Under the pieces are notes generated by a model. That model searched no databases. It worked only from the letters and a program-made list of their open reading frames with translations, and had not been told where the DNA came from. 64,000 bases of DNA. Origin: Lysobacterales bacterium. GTDB lineage: Bacteria > Pseudomonadota > Gammaproteobacteria > Xanthomonadales > Rhodanobacteraceae. Positions 62,375-64,000 of the stretch are shown piece after piece (within the stretch, counting starts at the first letter, position 1; each line of letters opens with the position of its first letter). Where the stretch lies: NCBI GenBank assembly GCA_017305055.1, contig JAFKMZ010000010.1:78102-142101 (forward strand), written 5' to 3'. The translations under genes and the position numbers were made by a program.

Positions 62375-62719
62375 TCAGGACGCCGGCGTGCGCCCTCCTG
62401 CCGTGCGCCGCCGGTGGCGCAGGTGCACGACCAGGTTGTAGCCCGAGACGAAGACCGGGAAGAAATTGGAAATGATCCCGATCGAATCGTTCTTGCCGAA
62501 CACGAAATACGCCAGCAGCATCACGCTGCCGGCAACCGACAGCCACCAGAACGCGAGCGGCATCACCACCTGGCCCAGCTTGCGCGTGTAGTACAGCTGC
62601 ACGAACCAGCGGCTGGTGAAGAGCAGCGAGCCCAGCAGGCCGACCGCCTTCCACGGCGTGAGCTCGAAATTCTGCAAGGCCTGCAGGATGAGGAGGAATT
62701 GGCCGCTGAGGTAGTCCAT
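62375..62719 (-). CDS. Lipid-A-disaccharide synthase N-terminal domain (LABN) membrane protein
   Basis: Integral membrane protein of 114 residues with three hydrophobic helices. The central LLGSLLFTSRWFVQLYYTRK and PLAFWWLSVAGSVMLLAYF segments match the LABN domain (PF07578), a small membrane module also found at the N-terminus of some LpxB proteins; its biochemical role is unsettled. It ends in a run of arginines and a Pro-Ala-Ser tail. It stands 98 bases from the NfeD gene on the same strand, and may be cotranscribed. Confidence 0.85.
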   Translation of the reverse strand: MDYLSGQFLLILQALQNFELTPWKAVGLLGSLLFTSRWFVQLYYTRKLGQVVMPLAFWWLSVAGSVMLLAYFVFGKNDSIGIISNFFPVFVSGYNLVVHLRHRRRTAGGRTPAS

Positions 62720-62831
62720 GGTCAGTCACGCAGACATTGGCAGAGGCGCGAGTTTACCAAGCAGCGCACAGGTGCCCGGTCATCCGCCTCGTGCCGCAGC
62801 GCGTCCATCCGTGACGCGGCGCGGTCGTGAA

Positions 62832-62861
62832 TTGACCGCACCGGCACACTCCACCTAAAAT
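62832..62861 (+). promoter_or_regulatory. Promoter of tRNA-Val
   Basis: -35 TTGACC (62832-62837), 18-base spacer and -10 TAAAAT (62856-62861), followed by a GC-rich discriminator just before the tRNA. The GC-rich discriminator suggests stringent control. Confidence 0.75.
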
Positions 62862-62875
62862 TGCGCGCTTGCACT

Positions 62876-62950
62876 GGGCGGTTAGCTCAGCGGTAGAGCA
62901 CTGCCTTCACACGGCAGGTGTCGCAGGTTCGATCCCTGCACCGCCCACCA
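62876..62950 (+). tRNA. tRNA-Val (anticodon CAC)
   Basis: Complete cloverleaf: acceptor stem GGGCGGT/ACCGCCC, D arm with GGTAGAGC, anticodon stem CTGCC/GGCAG around loop TTCACAC (anticodon CAC), T arm GGTTCGATCC, and encoded CCA. 75 nucleotides. Confidence 0.96.
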
Positions 62951-62965
62951 ACGCAGTCGACGATG

Positions 62966-62990
62966 AAGGCCATCCATTCGGGTGGCCTTT
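62966..62990 (+). terminator. Terminator of tRNA-Val
   Basis: AAGGCCATCC - ATTC - GGGTGGCCTT (one G-T pair) with a T at the end, 15 bases after the tRNA CCA. Confidence 0.75.
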
Positions 62991-63297
62991 GCTGTTGTAC
63001 GCCCCACCTACCCCGTCGGTAGTGCAAAAGCGGTGCAAGCTGGACGTGTGCGCGGAATCGTTTACGCTGCCGCGGGCCAGTGCCCCGACAACCCCCGCCA
63101 AGTTCCTCCATATCGCGCTCACGCCCCACTCTTTCCGTCACCGGCGAAGGCGGGCCACGGCTGCGGATGCCATGTCCCCGGCCGCCAACCATCGGCAATG
63201 GGATGACCAGCCCCTGACGCCGAACAAACAAGCTGCGACATGGCACGCGTCCAGTGAGGGCAGCGGGTCACGCGTATTGGCGTGATTATTGCTTTAC

Positions 63298-63320
63298 AGT
63301 TTGGGTACATATCCCAAACT
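63298..63320. promoter_or_regulatory. Palindromic operator
   Basis: AGTTTGGG - TACATAT - CCCAAACT, an exact 8-bp inverted repeat with a 7-base centre, 14 bases before the orphan gene ATG. Two-fold symmetry and spacing fit a dimeric helix-turn-helix regulator such as a phage or toxin-antitoxin repressor. Confidence 0.7.
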
Positions 63321-63334
63321 ACCGGGCGAAAACC

Positions 63335-63565
63335 ATGGATATGAATGTCGATGCCGAACAGATCGAGCGCGTGCTGAGCCGTCTGGCGCGCCTGTGGCAA
63401 CCCCACGACCAGGACGCGGTGAACGCCCTCGACAGCCTAAGGCCCGCATGGCTGAAGGCGGCCGCCTGGGACGTCATCCTCGAGGACTTGGCGGCCCAAC
63501 GCTGCTCGGAGGTTCGGGCGCCTCGGGCATCTGCGCGGCCGCGGTTGCGATTAGTGCGAGGGTGA
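63335..63565 (+). CDS. Small protein of unknown function
   Basis: Predicted 76-residue protein (or 74 from the second ATG at 63341), unrecognised. It has an acidic N-terminal helix (NVDAEQIERVLSRLARL), a middle WLKAAAWDVILEDLA, and a basic C-terminus (ARPRLRLVRG). No signal or membrane segment. It follows a palindromic operator and lies between two tRNA genes, a place where mobile elements often insert; I see no integrase. A strong hairpin follows its stop. Its reality is supported by the operator and terminator, not by any homologue that I know. Confidence 0.5.
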   Translation: MDMNVDAEQIERVLSRLARLWQPHDQDAVNALDSLRPAWLKAAAWDVILEDLAAQRCSEVRAPRASARPRLRLVRG

Positions 63566-63598
63566 CCCAGCGCGCTTTTTCTGGCCCCCAGGCGTCAC

Positions 63599-63636
63599 AA
63601 CGCAAAAGGCCGCTCTGTCGAGCGGCCTTTTGCGTT
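63599..63636. terminator. Two-way intrinsic terminator
   Basis: Perfect 16-bp stem (AACGCAAAAGGCCGCT and its complement) around CTGTCG, with A-rich and T-rich sides, so it can stop transcription in both directions: the orphan gene from the left and tRNA-Thr from the right. Confidence 0.85.
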
Positions 63637-63649
63637 GCGGGAATCGGCA

Positions 63650-63722
63650 TGCCGGGAATAGGAATCGAACCTACGACCTACGCATTACGAATGCGCCGCT
63701 CTACCAACTGAGCTATCCCGGC
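63650..63722 (-). tRNA. tRNA-Thr (anticodon CGT)
   Basis: Cloverleaf on the minus strand: acceptor GCCGGGA/TCCCGGC, D arm GCTCAGTTGGTAGAGC, anticodon loop TTCGTAA (anticodon CGT), T arm AGGTTCGATTCCT. 73 nucleotides, with no CCA encoded. Confidence 0.95.
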
Positions 63723-63734
63723 AAAGAGCCGCAG

Positions 63735-63763
63735 AGTTTACGGGGCACGGCCGGTTGCCGCAA
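63735..63763 (-). promoter_or_regulatory. Promoter of tRNA-Thr
   Basis: On the minus strand: -35 TTGCGG (63758-63763), 17-base spacer, -10 TAAACT (63735-63740), 12 bases before the tRNA. Confidence 0.65.
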
Positions 63764-63823
63764 GGGTCGCGGCCGGCACGCCACGCGCGCTCACCGGCTG
63801 TTGGGGCCGGGTGAGCCGCGGTC

Positions 63824-64000
63824 CTAGCGCGCCTGGCGCAGCATCTTGGGCAGCGCGAAAGTGACGTCCTCGCGCACGCCGTCCAACTCGCTGACTTCGC
63901 CCGCGCCCCACTCCTGCAGTTTGGCCACGACGCCGCGCACCAGCCGCTCGGGTGCGGAAGCGCCGGCCGTCACGCCGATGTGCTGCACGCCCTGCAGCCA
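63824..64000 (-). CDS. ispH: 4-hydroxy-3-methylbut-2-enyl diphosphate reductase, C-terminal part
   Basis: Partial gene: 58 codons plus the stop (TAG at 63824-63826), the 5' part lying beyond the window edge. The peptide contains [18 protein letters not shown] and ends [13 protein letters not shown], the diagnostic C-terminus of IspH, the [4Fe-4S] enzyme that makes isopentenyl and dimethylallyl diphosphates in the last step of the methylerythritol phosphate pathway. The catalytic cysteines lie outside the window apart from this helix. Confidence 0.93.
   Translation of the reverse strand, partial: WLQGVQHIGVTAGASAPERLVRGVVAKLQEWGAGEVSELDGVREDVTFALPKMLRQAR

Larger units (their letters stand above)
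62951..63334. other. Region between tRNA-Val and the orphan gene
   Basis: No gene can be supported here; apparent open frames run across the tRNA or its terminator. It contains the terminator of tRNA-Val and, at its end, the palindromic operator at 63298-63320. No integrase remnant or repeat of the tRNA 3' end is visible. Confidence 0.6.

Noticed and set aside
62869-63285. An open frame running through tRNA-Val.
   Set aside because: It includes the whole tRNA and its terminator; not a protein gene.
63289-63711. An open frame ending over tRNA-Thr (tail G-I-E-P-T-T-Y-A-L-R).
   Set aside because: This tail is the usual false translation across a tRNA gene.
62876-64000. An attachment-site duplication next to tRNA-Val.
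   Set aside because: The tRNA 3' end is not repeated in the remaining sequence and no integrase is present.

Overview
The window is about 64 kb of GC-rich DNA from a Gram-negative gammaproteobacterium, most likely of the Lysobacterales (Xanthomonadales), with Rhodanobacter, Dyella or Luteibacter as plausible relatives. This placement is inferred from gene content: FabV-type enoyl reductase, S-methyl-5'-thioinosine phosphorylase, a 1646-residue NAD-glutamate dehydrogenase, a fused branched-chain E1, a TonB receptor next to large secreted peptidases, an SPFH/NfeD pair and several palindromic repeats. Nothing in the sequence names the species.

Layout. 0-14.3 kb: fabV; an NAD(P)-dependent epimerase/reductase; a membrane cytochrome c; a translationally coupled MFS / TIGR04076 / aldo-keto reductase trio; a secreted M61 peptidase; a secreted zincin-like protein; a secreted amidohydrolase; then a complete phage-shock locus (pspF divergent from pspA-pspB-pspC-like-pspC-small membrane gene) with a textbook sigma-54 promoter and IHF site. 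14.3-22.6 kb: a tightly packed six-gene minus-strand operon (alpha/beta hydrolase, acetoacetate-decarboxylase-like protein, second alpha/beta hydrolase, patatin, membrane metallophosphoesterase, GMC oxidoreductase) behind a good sigma-70 promoter. This is the best candidate for an undescribed system. 22.7-33.5 kb: purine salvage phosphorylase, secreted cyclophilin, EamA exporter, rlmJ, Slp-type lipoprotein, mfd, an NADPH-FMN reductase and a membrane diguanylate cyclase. 33.5-44.1 kb, all minus strand: fused 2-oxo-acid dehydrogenase E1, glutaryl-CoA dehydrogenase, 5'-nucleotidase, nadK and NAD-glutamate dehydrogenase, i.e. amino-acid catabolism and NAD(P) metabolism. 44.7-49.1 kb: an RND efflux adaptor and pump without a local outer-membrane channel. 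49.2-64 kb: acyl-CoA dehydrogenase, a small cysteine-motif protein, an exported methyltransferase, a ChaN/EreA-like secreted protein, a TonB receptor, an M14 peptidase, slipin plus NfeD, a lipid-A-synthase-N-like membrane protein, tRNA-Val, a small orphan gene behind a palindromic operator, tRNA-Thr and the 3' end of ispH.

How the parts fit. Secreted M61 and M14 peptidases, the exported amidohydrolase and the TonB receptor suggest scavenging of peptides and other macromolecules. The E1, GcdH, acyl-CoA dehydrogenase and glutamate dehydrogenase genes fit use of amino acids as carbon. Psp, SPFH/NfeD, the RND pump and the Slp lipoprotein deal with the envelope. The six-gene operon looks like a lipid- or steroid-type alcohol/ester processing set. 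It is unusual in that several members depart from the canonical catalytic residues of their folds.

Repeats are few: two diverged copies of one palindromic intergenic repeat 46.6 kb apart, one REP-like double palindrome, and one 17-bp tandem direct repeat. I see no CRISPR array, no rRNA and no intact insertion sequence.
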